A DNA stretch of 34,670 nucleotides, taken from positions 1 through 34,670 of the IMG/VR virus record IMGVR_UViG_3300048037_000478; one strand, written 5' to 3'. Positions 9,264 through 20,500 of this stretch are shown here, piece after piece (position 1 is the stretch's first letter; each line of letters opens with the position of its first letter). The position numbers and the translations under genes are program-made. The notes below the pieces were generated by a model, which was not told the origin of the DNA, ran no database searches, and saw nothing but the letters and a program-made list of their open reading frames with translations. This DNA is from a virus.

Positions 9264-12200
9264 ATGCCTCAGAAGACAAACCTAAATGTAAATCCTTATT
9301 ATGAGGACTTTGACGCGAGTAAGAATTTTTATAAAATTCTATTCCGTCCTGGTTACTCTATTCAAAGTAGGGAATTAACGCAAGCACAATCTATTCTCCA
9401 AAACCAGATTGAGAGTTTTGGAAAGTATGCATTTAAGCAGGGAGAACTTGTTATTCCTGGTGAGGTAGGTCTTAACACAAAATTAGATTACGTAAAATTA
9501 TCGTCTGTTTCTGAAGTTGCTGTTTCAGAAGGAGACGATATTGTTTATAAGAAGTATGATATTTCTCAGTTAGTTGGTCAACAATTAGTTGGTCTTACTT
9601 CTGGAGTTACAGCTACTATTTTAACTACAAAATTAGCAACCGAATCTTCTGCGGATACTTTATTTGTTAGTTACATTAATAGTGGTAATTCTAATACTGA
9701 GTCTACTTTTAGACAGGGTGAGACTCTAGAGGTAGTTGATGGCGTTAATACTCCTTTACTAGTTGTAGGAACAGATGGTAGTGTTTTACCAACTAGTATT
9801 CAAATTACAGATCCTGATACAGGTGCGGTAACTTCATTAGAAAGTTCTGCAATGGGATTTGGTTCTGCTGTTAAAGTAGAAGAAGGTATTTACTTTGTTA
9901 ATGGTTATTTTGTTCGTAATAGTGAACAACTTTTAGTTATTGATGAATATTACAACAAACCATCTGCAAAAGTAGGTTTTACAATTAAGGAAGATATTGT
10001 AACACCAGAAGAAGATGCAAGTTTATATGATAATTCTATTGGGTCTGCAAACTACACTGCACCTGGCTCACATAGACTAAAGATTACTTTAGAGTTAAAA
10101 GAATTCGCTCTTGGTTCAATTACTGATAAGAATTTTATTCAATTACTAAGTGTCTCTAGAGGTCAAATTCAAAGTAAGATTTCCTCTACAGATTTTAGTG
10201 TATTAGAACAAACTTTAGCTCGTAGAACTTTTGATGAAAGTGGTGACTATGTTGTAGATAATTTTTCTGTAGATATTAGAGAATGGGCACAGAAAGATGG
10301 TAATAGAGGTCTTTATGGTGTTGATGAGTTTGGTCTTTATAATGGACAAACTGCTGGTGAGTCAGCAAGAAAAATGGTTGCCAGTATTGGTCCTGGTAAA
10401 GCGTATATAAAGGGATATGAAATTGTCAATAAGGAAACTAAGTATCTAGAAATTAATAAAGCAAGAGAAAGTCTTTCTAGTGATAATGTAAATCTTAAGA
10501 GTAAAGGTCTACCAACATTTAATCTTACTAATGTTTATGGTAGTGTTCCTTTGAACAAAGAAGGATCTGAGTTAACTGCATATCCTGATGTATTTTTATA
10601 TTCAACATTTAATGATGGATCTATTGGTTTAAACAATACAGAGTTATCAACTGATCATAGACAAACTATTGATAGAAGAGGTAAGACTTTTAGTACTGAT
10701 GATGGAATTAAAACTATCACCTTACAGATCACTAATACTGTAACTTTAATTGGTTCAGTAACAGATTCTACATTCCAAACTCAGTTTGGCGAGTTGTTCT
10801 TTGTTAAAACTAGAAGTGATTTAGGAACACCAACTGCAATTAGTTCTTTTAAAACACTATCTTTTGCAACATCAAACAAACCACTAATCAATGCATCTAC
10901 ATCTGTTCAATTTTTAGAACTAACAGTATTTGGTAATAAAAGTGAACTAGAATTACTATGCTTAGAATATGACTTATCTGATAGTGAAAATAAGAGAAGA
11001 ATTTATTTAACAGAAGCTGATGCAGCTGCAGCAAATGATGAGTTTGGATTTATCGTAGATTATTCAGACATTATCACTCCTGTTATTGGTAAAACAAAAC
11101 CAAGCAACTTTTTCTTAAAGAGTAGAGGATCTGGATTTAATTCAGATTCTGACATTGTAATATCAAAAGGTCGTTTAGAAGCAGGAACACCTGCATATAA
11201 TTCTACATTTGGTTATTCTTATTTTGACCCACAGTTCTTTACTAAGGTTATTTTAGAAAATATTCCTGCAGGTGCTAATGCATTTGATGAGGGTAAATAT
11301 GTATTTGGTATTAATAGTAATGCATATGGAGTTGTAGAAGGATCATCTGCTGGTGTTTATAGTACAGGAAGAATTTTATTTCTTAAAACTTTATCTGGTA
11401 AGTTCCAATCTGGTGAAACAATTAGAGATGAAGATGGTAATACTGTAAAAATTGCAAAAGACAATACAATATCACATTTTATTGTTCAGAAAAGAGGTTT
11501 AGGATATGCTGATGGTTGTACTCTATTAATAAATGGTCTTGAATTTGATGAATCAAAAATTTCAATAGGTAAGACTGTTCCAGGTAACATTTACAATGCT
11601 ATTATTAATAATAGAAGAGCAGTAAATGTTGAATATGCTCAACCTCCTGCAGTAACTGTACAAAATCCTGATGGAGCAGCTACACCTAGTTCTGCAGCTG
11701 CTGTTGTACCTGTTCTATTCAGAAACACAGTAACAACATATACTCCACAGAATGTAAAATCTATTGGTTGTGAGTATGGTTCTGGAAACTCCAACACTTT
11801 CTCTGCTGATGTTGTTGTAAATAGTCAAACGGATGCAGAAATTAAATCTGTAACAAGTTTTACTTTCTTTGGTTCTCAAGGAACTAATTTTATTGAGTCT
11901 ACAAGTTTTAGTGCTGATGCTTCTACATTACTACAGCAAGGGGATCTTATACAATTATCTGACGATAGCAATAATCTAGTTCGTGCAGTAGTACAATATG
12001 CTACAAAACAAGAAGGATCTTCTAAAACTAGAGTTTACATAGATACAGTTCTACCTGGTGATGTTACAAATACAAGTATAGTACGTTTACGTCCAAAAGT
12101 AAGTAATACTAATTCTGGTACATTACTATTCCCAACTGGTAGTAAGCAAGTTTCTCAAGTATCTGCTGGTGGAGATGATACTAAGATCAAGTATTATTTT

Positions 12201-15200
12201 CGTAGAGATTTTGTAACTACTGCATCTTCTGGTGGTGGTACAATTACATTTGCTGCACAGTTACCATTTGGTACACAAAGATTTGCTGCTTTTAGTGAGA
12301 GTAACTTTATTATTACTGTACTAGATCCTGGCGACGCTCCTAGTATTGTAAAAGGTGATATTATTTACGTGTCTGATGATTCAGTAGAAATTACATCTGC
12401 TACTGACACTGCTAGTGGTCTTACATCTGGTAGTATTAGTTTACAGTTAGCATCAACATATTTTGGAACTATTCCTTCTAATGGAACATTCCCTAAATTA
12501 AAACTTACTGCAACTCTTGAAGTATCTAATGCAAAACCAAGACTTAAAACTGCTATAAGAAATAAAAGATTAGTTATTGCTTCTGCTGGTGATCGTATAG
12601 TTCCATTTAGAGGACAAGATTACGATAATGAAGTAGTAGAAACTTTATCATATTCTGACGCTTTCAAATTATTATATGTTTATGAAGGAACTTCTTCTCA
12701 AGCACCTGATGTAGACTCTGCAGGTAATTTAATTTCAGGAACTGATGTTACTGCTAGATATACATTTGATAATGGTCAAAGAGATACAATATATGATGTT
12801 TCTAGAATCGTTCTAAAACCAGGATTTGAACCTGCTGCTGGTCAATTACTAATTGCGTTTGATTATTTTGAGCAATCTCAAGGAGATTTCTGTACTATTG
12901 ATAGTTATCTACATGAGGCAGGTGTTCCAGAAGATGAGATTCCATCTTTCAATTCATCAGTTCATGGAAACTTAGAACTTAAGAATGCAATTGATTTCAG
13001 ACCTAAAGTAGATAGTAGTGCTATCATTCCTGGTTTCCTTAATATTGCTTCTCTTGAGACTACTGCTGGATCTTTTGCTGGTGCTGGTGCTATCTTGTCA
13101 AGCACACCAGCTCCTGATTCTAATTTAGAATATACATTCTCATTTAGTCAGATTCAATACTTAGATCGTATTGATGGTATTTTCTTAGATAAGAAAGGAA
13201 ACTTTATTGTTAAAGAAGGTAATTCATCTCTCAACCCATCTAAACCAGATCCTATTGATGATGCTGTACCTCTTTTCTATGCATACATTCCTGCATTTAC
13301 AAAAACAACTAAAGATGTAAGGATTACTCCTGTTGATAACCGCCGTTACACAATGCGTGATATCGGTAAGTTAGAAAAGCGTATTGAAAGACTTGAGTAC
13401 TATACTACTCTCAGTATCCTAGAACAGCAAGCTCTTAACATGCAAGTTAAGGATGATATTGGTCTAGACAGATTTAAGTCTGGTTTCTTTGTCGATAACT
13501 TTGAAGCACATAAAGTTGGAAACTTACAATCTCTTGATTACAGATGTGCAGTGGACAGTCAACAAAGTGTCCTACGTCCTCAAGCAAAAGAAGATTCTGT
13601 AAATTTGGAAGAAGTAAATGTAAGAGAAGATCAGAGATCTGTTTCTGGATATAAGAAGTCTGGAGATATGGTGACTCTACCTTTCTCTCCTTTAAATTTA
13701 CTAGGAAATAATTTTGCATCTAAAACTTTAAATCCAAATCCATTTGTTGTTCTTCAATATGTTGGTGATGCAGAAATATCTCCTTCTATTGATCATTGGT
13801 ATGATCAAACTGAGGAACCATTAGTAGTCGATACCAATACAGATCTGTTTAATATTTTCATAGCAAAAGAAAATGTAAAAGAAAGTTTTTCAAGTCTCTT
13901 TAATTCATTTGTAGTTAACTGGGTTGGAACATCTACTTCATTTACTACTATTAATTCTCTAGGAGAAAATAATACACAACAAGCTATTACATCTGTTGCT
14001 AGTGCATCTGTCTCAAGTTCTTCCAATATTAGTCCTCAAAATAATGAGGTGGGTAAAGGAGTTGCAACTAAAACAGTTGGAGAGAGTTTAGTTTCAACTT
14101 CATTAGCATTCTTCGCTAGAAGTATTCCTGTTAGGTATGTGATTAAAAGAATGAAACCTAACACAAAGATGTATGTCTTTTTAGAAGGAAGAGATATTGG
14201 TCGTTGGGCGAATCCAGATTTAAGATTTACTGGTATTGCTGGTAACTCTTTATCTGCATTTAATGGTGAGATTACAACTGATGAATATGGTAATGCTAGT
14301 GGATTAATTGTTGTTCCTGCTGGTTTACCACCACTTGAAAATGCAACTTGGACTGGTGATGTAGATACTCTAGCATATGACACTTCTGCTGATGAAATAT
14401 CAATTACCTCTGGTGTGTTGACATTTAGATTTACTTCTAGTTCAACTAATGCACCTAAAGAAGAAGTTGATAGTTACACAGAAGTTAAATATTATGCTAC
14501 AGGTCTTCTTCCAGAAAACCCATCAAGCATCGTATCTACAAAACCATCTTATTTTAAATCAAATGAAGGTGTTCAGTTAATTGAAAGTAATACTGATAAT
14601 CCTATAAGACCTAATCCTCTTGCACAAACATTTAAAGTAGAAAATTTAGATGGTGGATGTTTTGTAACTGGTTTAGATCTTTACTTTAGTAAGAAGAGCA
14701 CTAATATCCCAGTTAAAGCATATATCTCTAATGTTGATGCAGAAAAACCAGCTAAGAACATTGTTCCTGGTTCTGAAAAAACTCTTTCTCCAAATACATT
14801 CCTCAAGTGTTTTGCTAGTGGTAACGTAGCAGTTTATGTGGGTGAAAGTGTAACAGGTGCATCTTCTTCTGCATCAGGTCCTATTCTTAAGATCTTTGAT
14901 AAAAATAATGTAGAATTAGTTGCAACTGCATCTGGTAAGTTCAGTCTTACAAACGAGCAAGTATATACTTTAGTTCTCAGTAACCATAATGGTAAATCTT
15001 TTGTACAAAATGAAGATTTAATTATTCCATCTGTCACAGAAGCAAATGCAAAAAATAACACTGATCTTGTTCTTTCTATAGCAAAAAATAGTGGTAAGGT
15101 TTCTAAGATGAGAATTACTAACACTGGTCAAAATTATGACAGTGCAATTCTTACTATTGAAAGTCCTCAGTTACCTGGTGGATCTACTGCTACTGCAGGT

Positions 15201-17360
15201 ATAGAGGTTTCTGGTGGTAAAATTTATAACGCTGAAGTATCACTTAGTGGTTTTGGTTATACAGAAGCTCCTTCTGTAGTTGTTAAAGGTGTTGGAAATG
15301 GAGCAGGTGGATGTGAGATTCAAACATTCATTGAAATTGATACACCAGCAGTTAGAATGGGTGTGTCTATTGACGCTGGAGAAGTAACAAACTCCACAAC
15401 ACCTACACACTTTGCATTTGATTATCCTGTTTATCTACAGAATGATACTGAATATGCATTAGTAGTAGAAACAGATTCTACTGATTATGAACTCTGGGTT
15501 TCTAAACTTGGTGAAACTGACATTGCTACAAGTACGGTTATTACAACTCAACCATCTCTAGGTTCGGTATACCGTTCCCAAAATACCGAAAGTTGGACTG
15601 AAGATATTTTTGAGGATCTTAAATTTGTTCTTTACAGAGCAGAGTTTGATATTACTAGACCAGCAGAACTTCTTCTTAAGAATAAAAATCTTGGATATGA
15701 ACTTCTTAATGCAAATCCTATTGAAACAAATGCAAGTTCTAATTCTGCTTCCACATCTAGTCTATTCAAGAACAATAATGCCGTTATTAAAGTAAATCAT
15801 AGAGATCATGGTTTTGAAGATAGTGGTAAGTCATATGTCTTCTATAGAACTGCAGTTGAGACTGGAGGTATTACTGCTTCCACTATTAATAGTAATCTAT
15901 TTAAAATAACCAACTCTGGTATTGATTCTTATAATATTCTTTCTCCATCTCAAGCTGCAGGAAACTCTCTTGGTGGTGGTACTTCTGTATATGCAAGTCA
16001 TAATAGAAAGTTTGAGACTTTATATCCACAAATTCATTATCTAACATTTACAGGAACAACATTAGATGTTTCTGTGAAAACTACTAATGTAGTTCCTGTA
16101 GATTCTTCTACAACAAACTATGTTTCATATTCACAAGCAGAATATGAAAGAACTTTCTTGAATGAACCACATTACTTTACCAATCAAAAGATGATTGCTT
16201 CTGAGATTAACGAAACTTTAAACAGTGTTTCAAGATCTTTAACTTACAAGATGCAACTATCTTCTACATCTGGTAATCTTTCTCCAATCATTGATCTTTC
16301 TAGTGCATCTGTAAAAACATTAAGTAATAGAATAGAAAATGCAAAAGGAGAGGAAAACAGATTTGGTAGAAGAGATCAAGTTATTGAGTTCTTCCCAGTT
16401 TATCAGTTTGAACTTGCTGGTAACGGTGGAACACAAATACAAGATGATCAAATAATTGAAGGAAAAACTTCTAAGACAACTGGAACTATTGCAAGAGTTA
16501 ATGGTAGTGTTGTTTATGTAAGAGTAAAGACAAGTCAATTCTTCCAAAAAGGAGAAACTGTTTCTCTAGGTAATCAAACTCAATTAACAAATGTTACTGT
16601 TGACTCTAACCCATCACAAGTATTCGCATCTATTGATGATGGTGCTACAATTGAAGCAAGAAATCCATCTGTAATTCTTGAAACATATGAAAATATTATT
16701 ACTGGTAAAGCAGTTATATGGAATACTCAAACTCAAGAATTAACTACTAGAGTTGATGTTAATCCTATTAATGATAATTACACTGATAGGATTATTGATA
16801 ATGCATTCTATAATAGAAATGCTGTTATTGGTGATCAAATTGCTGACATCTTCCGTGTAGGAGATTTTGTTAAATATCCTAACCAACCAGATGAGGAAGC
16901 AAATTATTTAGAAGTAGGTAAAATTACTTATACTAATGGTGTTGATTTTGTTGTTGAAAATACTTCCAAGAATGGTTCTGCAATATCTAAGTATGTAACT
17001 AAGGAAGTTGTTATTAATAATCCAGCAACTGCTATTGATGTACATCTAATGGCAAATGTTAAGGATATTTCTAATATTCAAGTTCTCTATAAATTTAAGA
17101 AAGCATCTAGTCAAGAAAACTTTGAAGATATTGATTGGGTATTATTCAATGATGATGGACAACCAGATACTTTAGAATTAGCAACTACAGAAAATACAAT
17201 TTCAAGTGTTGTTGAGAAACAATCTTCTTATCAAGATCTTAAATATAGTGTATCTAATATTGATGAATATTCATCATTTGCTATTAAAGTTGTGATGCTT
17301 GGTGTTGATCCTTCATTTGTTCCTAAGATTCAAGACATTCGTGCGGTTGCAGCATTCTAA
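9264..17360 (+). CDS. DUF4815-type giant virion structural protein
   Basis: The protein has 2698 residues. Its N-terminus (NVNPYYEDFD, FYKILFRPGYSIQSRELTQ, then a Gln-rich helix) matches the DUF4815 family of large phage structural proteins as I know it. Other family-like blocks are a helical RRYTMRDIGKLEKRIERLE segment (about 1360-1395), an LAQTFKVENLDGG...LDLYFSKK beta-domain (about 1785-1812), a FAFDYPVYLQNDTEYALVV block (about 2050-2070) and a C-terminal domain (about 2590-2698) ending in IKVVMLG...PKIQDIRAVA. Gly-Tyr repeats occur near 620, 742 and 1950-2016. It follows gp8 where T4 encodes gp9 and gp10, so it probably joins the baseplate rim or connects fibres. Ribosome site: only a weak AAGTAAG directly before the ATG. 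The family call is firm; the exact role is inferred. Confidence 0.8.
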   Translation: MPQKTNLNVNPYYEDFDASKNFYKILFRPGYSIQSRELTQAQSILQNQIESFGKYAFKQGELVIPGEVGLNTKLDYVKLSSVSEVAVSEGDDIVYKKYDISQLVGQQLVGLTSGVTATILTTKLATESSADTLFVSYINSGNSNTESTFRQGETLEVVDGVNTPLLVVGTDGSVLPTSIQITDPDTGAVTSLESSAMGFGSAVKVEEGIYFVNGYFVRNSEQLLVIDEYYNKPSAKVGFTIKEDIVTPEEDASLYDNSIGSANYTAPGSHRLKITLELKEFALGSITDKNFIQLLSVSRGQIQSKISSTDFSVLEQTLARRTFDESGDYVVDNFSVDIREWAQKDGNRGLYGVDEFGLYNGQTAGESARKMVASIGPGKAYIKGYEIVNKETKYLEINKARESLSSDNVNLKSKGLPTFNLTNVYGSVPLNKEGSELTAYPDVFLYSTFNDGSIGLNNTELSTDHRQTIDRRGKTFSTDDGIKTITLQITNTVTLIGSVTDSTFQTQFGELFFVKTRSDLGTPTAISSFKTLSFATSNKPLINASTSVQFLELTVFGNKSELELLCLEYDLSDSENKRRIYLTEADAAAANDEFGFIVDYSDIITPVIGKTKPSNFFLKSRGSGFNSDSDIVISKGRLEAGTPAYNSTFGYSYFDPQFFTKVILENIPAGANAFDEGKYVFGINSNAYGVVEGSSAGVYSTGRILFLKTLSGKFQSGETIRDEDGNTVKIAKDNTISHFIVQKRGLGYADGCTLLINGLEFDESKISIGKTVPGNIYNAIINNRRAVNVEYAQPPAVTVQNPDGAATPSSAAAVVPVLFRNTVTTYTPQNVKSIGCEYGSGNSNTFSADVVVNSQTDAEIKSVTSFTFFGSQGTNFIESTSFSADASTLLQQGDLIQLSDDSNNLVRAVVQYATKQEGSSKTRVYIDTVLPGDVTNTSIVRLRPKVSNTNSGTLLFPTGSKQVSQVSAGGDDTKIKYYFRRDFVTTASSGGGTITFAAQLPFGTQRFAAFSESNFIITVLDPGDAPSIVKGDIIYVSDDSVEITSATDTASGLTSGSISLQLASTYFGTIPSNGTFPKLKLTATLEVSNAKPRLKTAIRNKRLVIASAGDRIVPFRGQDYDNEVVETLSYSDAFKLLYVYEGTSSQAPDVDSAGNLISGTDVTARYTFDNGQRDTIYDVSRIVLKPGFEPAAGQLLIAFDYFEQSQGDFCTIDSYLHEAGVPEDEIPSFNSSVHGNLELKNAIDFRPKVDSSAIIPGFLNIASLETTAGSFAGAGAILSSTPAPDSNLEYTFSFSQIQYLDRIDGIFLDKKGNFIVKEGNSSLNPSKPDPIDDAVPLFYAYIPAFTKTTKDVRITPVDNRRYTMRDIGKLEKRIERLEYYTTLSILEQQALNMQVKDDIGLDRFKSGFFVDNFEAHKVGNLQSLDYRCAVDSQQSVLRPQAKEDSVNLEEVNVREDQRSVSGYKKSGDMVTLPFSPLNLLGNNFASKTLNPNPFVVLQYVGDAEISPSIDHWYDQTEEPLVVDTNTDLFNIFIAKENVKESFSSLFNSFVVNWVGTSTSFTTINSLGENNTQQAITSVASASVSSSSNISPQNNEVGKGVATKTVGESLVSTSLAFFARSIPVRYVIKRMKPNTKMYVFLEGRDIGRWANPDLRFTGIAGNSLSAFNGEITTDEYGNASGLIVVPAGLPPLENATWTGDVDTLAYDTSADEISITSGVLTFRFTSSSTNAPKEEVDSYTEVKYYATGLLPENPSSIVSTKPSYFKSNEGVQLIESNTDNPIRPNPLAQTFKVENLDGGCFVTGLDLYFSKKSTNIPVKAYISNVDAEKPAKNIVPGSEKTLSPNTFLKCFASGNVAVYVGESVTGASSSASGPILKIFDKNNVELVATASGKFSLTNEQVYTLVLSNHNGKSFVQNEDLIIPSVTEANAKNNTDLVLSIAKNSGKVSKMRITNTGQNYDSAILTIESPQLPGGSTATAGIEVSGGKIYNAEVSLSGFGYTEAPSVVVKGVGNGAGGCEIQTFIEIDTPAVRMGVSIDAGEVTNSTTPTHFAFDYPVYLQNDTEYALVVETDSTDYELWVSKLGETDIATSTVITTQPSLGSVYRSQNTESWTEDIFEDLKFVLYRAEFDITRPAELLLKNKNLGYELLNANPIETNASSNSASTSSLFKNNNAVIKVNHRDHGFEDSGKSYVFYRTAVETGGITASTINSNLFKITNSGIDSYNILSPSQAAGNSLGGGTSVYASHNRKFETLYPQIHYLTFTGTTLDVSVKTTNVVPVDSSTTNYVSYSQAEYERTFLNEPHYFTNQKMIASEINETLNSVSRSLTYKMQLSSTSGNLSPIIDLSSASVKTLSNRIENAKGEENRFGRRDQVIEFFPVYQFELAGNGGTQIQDDQIIEGKTSKTTGTIARVNGSVVYVRVKTSQFFQKGETVSLGNQTQLTNVTVDSNPSQVFASIDDGATIEARNPSVILETYENIITGKAVIWNTQTQELTTRVDVNPINDNYTDRIIDNAFYNRNAVIGDQIADIFRVGDFVKYPNQPDEEANYLEVGKITYTNGVDFVVENTSKNGSAISKYVTKEVVINNPATAIDVHLMANVKDISNIQVLYKFKKASSQENFEDIDWVLFNDDGQPDTLELATTENTISSVVEKQSSYQDLKYSVSNIDEYSSFAIKVVMLGVDPSFVPKIQDIRAVAAF

Positions 17361-17369
17361 TTTCCGCGT

Positions 17370-17576
17370 ATGGACTATATTAAAGTAAGTGGACATGATG
17401 GTCTTGTAAGAGATAAAAACACTGGTGCCATAATCAATTTAGACGATTCTGCGATTGCTGCGAGACGTAAGTCAAAACAGCTAGGTTCCGCGTTGGACGA
17501 CATAAATATGTTGAAGAACGAAATCTCAGAAATCAAATCACTACTTCGAGAGTTAGTAAAAAATGCCAGCAATTAA
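17370..17576 (+). CDS. Small coiled-coil protein, probable virion component
   Basis: This 68-residue protein begins MDYIKVSGHDGLVRD, followed by a KNTGAIINLDDSA segment and a charged helical half (about 35-66) with heptad-like I/L spacing (DDINMLKNEISEIKSLL), suggesting a short coiled coil. Small proteins with an (V/S)-G-H-x-x-LVRD-x-x-TGAIIN start occur near fibre and baseplate genes in marine T4-like phages, as far as I recall; their role is unknown. It starts 9 bases after the previous stop and overlaps the next gene by 14 bases, so it is a real member of the unit and likely translationally coupled. No clear ribosome site precedes it. It could assist folding or oligomerisation of the following fibre protein, which is inference. 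Confidence 0.8.
   Translation: MDYIKVSGHDGLVRDKNTGAIINLDDSAIAARRKSKQLGSALDDINMLKNEISEIKSLLRELVKNASN
17501..17508 (+). promoter_or_regulatory. Possible internal late promoter core CATAAATA
   Basis: CATAAATA lies inside the 68-residue gene and matches 7 of 8 positions of the T4 late consensus. It is 54 bases before the 17563 start, longer than the 28-39 bases at the other junctions. In AT-rich DNA a chance match is quite possible. Confidence 0.3.
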
Positions 17577-20500
17577 TGTCGCACGTACCGATACCTTTGA
17601 ACTTCAAAGGCAGAAAATTAATCAAATCGGTTCAAGATTATTTGATGTAACTGGAGGTGGATCTGATCTATCTACTGGTAATTTGAAGCTAGGTGATGGA
17701 ACGGTTTTAGCACCATCACTAGCATTTGATACAGATGCAACTCTAGGTTTTTATAAAGCAGATACAAAGACTCTAGGATTTGTTTCAACTTCAAAACGTG
17801 TTTTAGAAATTAGTGATACTGAAGTTACTTGTGTCCAAAATTTTAACCTAACTCAAGAACAATTATCTACTGGTGGTATAACCATCTTAAATACTGGTTC
17901 ATTATATGAAGGTGGAACATATACTAATATTCCTCTAACTGGAGGTAGTGGTATTGCAAGTGAAGCAACTATTGTTGTAACTCCTTATGGTGGTTCTGTT
18001 ACTAATAATGGAGCAGGATATGTTCCTGGTAATTATGGACAAGGTGCAAATGGTGTACTTTTAACTGGAGGTTCTGGATCAGGTGTAGCGGTTTCATTTG
18101 ATGTAGATGGAATTGAAAATGGATCAGTAGTAAATGCTGGTTCTGGATACGCTGCTAGTACTACTGTATTAAATGTACCACTTACTAATGTAAGTAGTAG
18201 TGGATCTAATGGTACAGCGGATATTGTTACAGGCACAAATGGAGAAATTGCAGACGTTACTATTGTCAACCAAGGTTCTGGATATCAGAATGGAGATATT
18301 TTATCAGTAGATCCAAACTTCGATAGTGTTGGAGCTGGAGGTGGATTTCAATATAGAATTGATGGAAATCCTGGCGAAGTCACTAACTTTAATATTTTAA
18401 CTTATGGTACAAATTACGCTACTGGTAACGTACTTGCTCTGCCAGTAGATGTAACAGGAGTATCCACTAACTTAAAAGCACAAATACTTGGTGCTACAAC
18501 AACATTAAATCCTGCCTCTTATCAAATTACTGTACCATCTACCACTGGTATTGTTGCAGGGATGTTCGTCATTGGTGGAGACACAGATGTTGGAGTTTTA
18601 GCTGCTGGAACAACAGTTCAATCAGTTGATAGTGCTACTCAAATTACTTTAGATCTCTATCCAACTGGTGCTGGAGCAGCAACACTTGAATTTATTAGTT
18701 CTGGTAATTTACTAGAGTTTGATGTAGTTGATCCTTCTGTTTTAGTTGTAGGAATGACCGTTACTCAAACTGGAGGAACTGGAACTTTAGCATCTGGAAC
18801 AGTTATTGATGCAATTCAAGGTCAGACTGTGACAGTAAATCAAGCACCAACAGGTGCTGGTACAGCTACACTAACCTTTACACAACCATTTGGTAATGGC
18901 ACCACTCCTTTTGCTTATACGGTTGCAGCAGTTGGAACAGTAGACAGTGTTACTATTACTCAAGGTGGTACTGGATATGAGGTAGGAAATTTACTTTCTG
19001 TAGATCCTGAAAGTTTAATTTCTCCAATTGAGTACGTAGTTACTTCTGCAGCAGCTATTGAAATAACTTTTACTGGAACTGTCTCTGCATCTGCTTTTGC
19101 AGTAGGAGATACTATACAAACAGCAACTGGTGGTGAGGGAGGTGGTACTCCACTTCAATACGAAGTTTATAGAATTGAATCTGCTGGTGGAAATATAACA
19201 AGAGTTTTCCTTGAAGCAACATCTGGTGTTCTTGCTAATGGAGATCAACTAGAAGATAGTGGTAATACTTTAATAGGAACTGTAGATACATGCACTAGTC
19301 CTCAAAATTACTACTTCCTTTCTCTGGGTGATACTGGAGCTCCAGCATTAAATCCAGATATTACACTTTATTCTGGAAACACATATGAATTTGATATTAC
19401 TGATACATCACTATCAAACATCGGATTTGCTCTTTCTGCATATCCTGATGGTATTCATGCTCCAAGTAATGTTACAGCAGTATCAACAACATTATCAAAC
19501 GTATCCAAAGATATAACAGTCAACTCTGCTGCTGGTATTGTTGTTGGAATGGAAGTAGTGGTACTCAGTGGACAAGGTGCATTACTACCAAATACCGTAG
19601 TTGAAGCTATCAATGGAACAACAATCACATTGAGTAATGTTGCTCTAACTTCTGGTTCTGTACAATTAGAATTTAGAGGATTTGAGTACATCAGAAATGT
19701 TACTAGATCAGGCGGTAGACTAATAATTTTAATAGATGATAATACTCCAAATCTCTATTACTTCTCTCCAGAAGGACCAGACGTTGGTGGAAAAAATGGT
19801 GAGGAAGGATTACTTACTGTTGATTTAAACAACCCAAGAACATTTGGTTCTGGACTTAGTGTTGAAGTCTTGCTTACTAATGAAGTAGATATTATTAGTA
19901 ATAATATTTTGACTGGAATGTTATCTGCAGCAGGACTTACCAGTTCTACCTTAAATTCCTCAAGTGGTAGTATTTCTAATCTATCCTCCCCAATTATTAC
20001 TGGAGGTACTATTAGTTTAAATGAGATAACAAATAGCAGTGGAACTTTAGCTATTACTGCAACTCAAATTAATATTTCAGGAGACATAGATTTTTCAGGA
20101 AAAGGAAATTTTAATGATACTACTGGAAACTTTGAAGTTACAGGAGCTCTCAAGACATTAAACTCTGTAAATGTCAATGACAAACTTTTCATTACTGATA
20201 ATGTAGTTTCATCTGCTGGTGGTTCTAATATTACCTTCACTCCATCACTAGGTCAATCTGTTAAAGTTAACTCATCCACTTCTCTTGTTGTTCCTGTTGG
20301 AACTGATGCTCAAAGACCTGGTGTAACAGAAGATGGAGCAATTCGTTTCAATACCGATAGTCAATCATATGAAGGGTATAGTGCTTCTACTACTTCATGG
20401 TCTTCACTTGGTGGTGTAAGAGATCAGGATGGTAATACTTACATTCTTGCAGAAGAAACTGTAGCTGCAAATGATAATACATTATGGTTCTATAATGATG

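Noticed and set aside
11300-17240. Further late promoters at TAAATA-like words inside the DUF4815 gene (for example GTAAATA near 11296 and TTAAATA near 16873 and 17230)
   Set aside because: These are frequent in AT-rich coding DNA, do not match the first consensus base well, and do not precede a gene start.
9264-17360. T4 gp9 or gp10 identity for the 2698-residue protein
   Set aside because: Position after gp8 fits, but I see no gp9 or gp10 sequence landmarks; the DUF4815-type blocks are the better-supported description.
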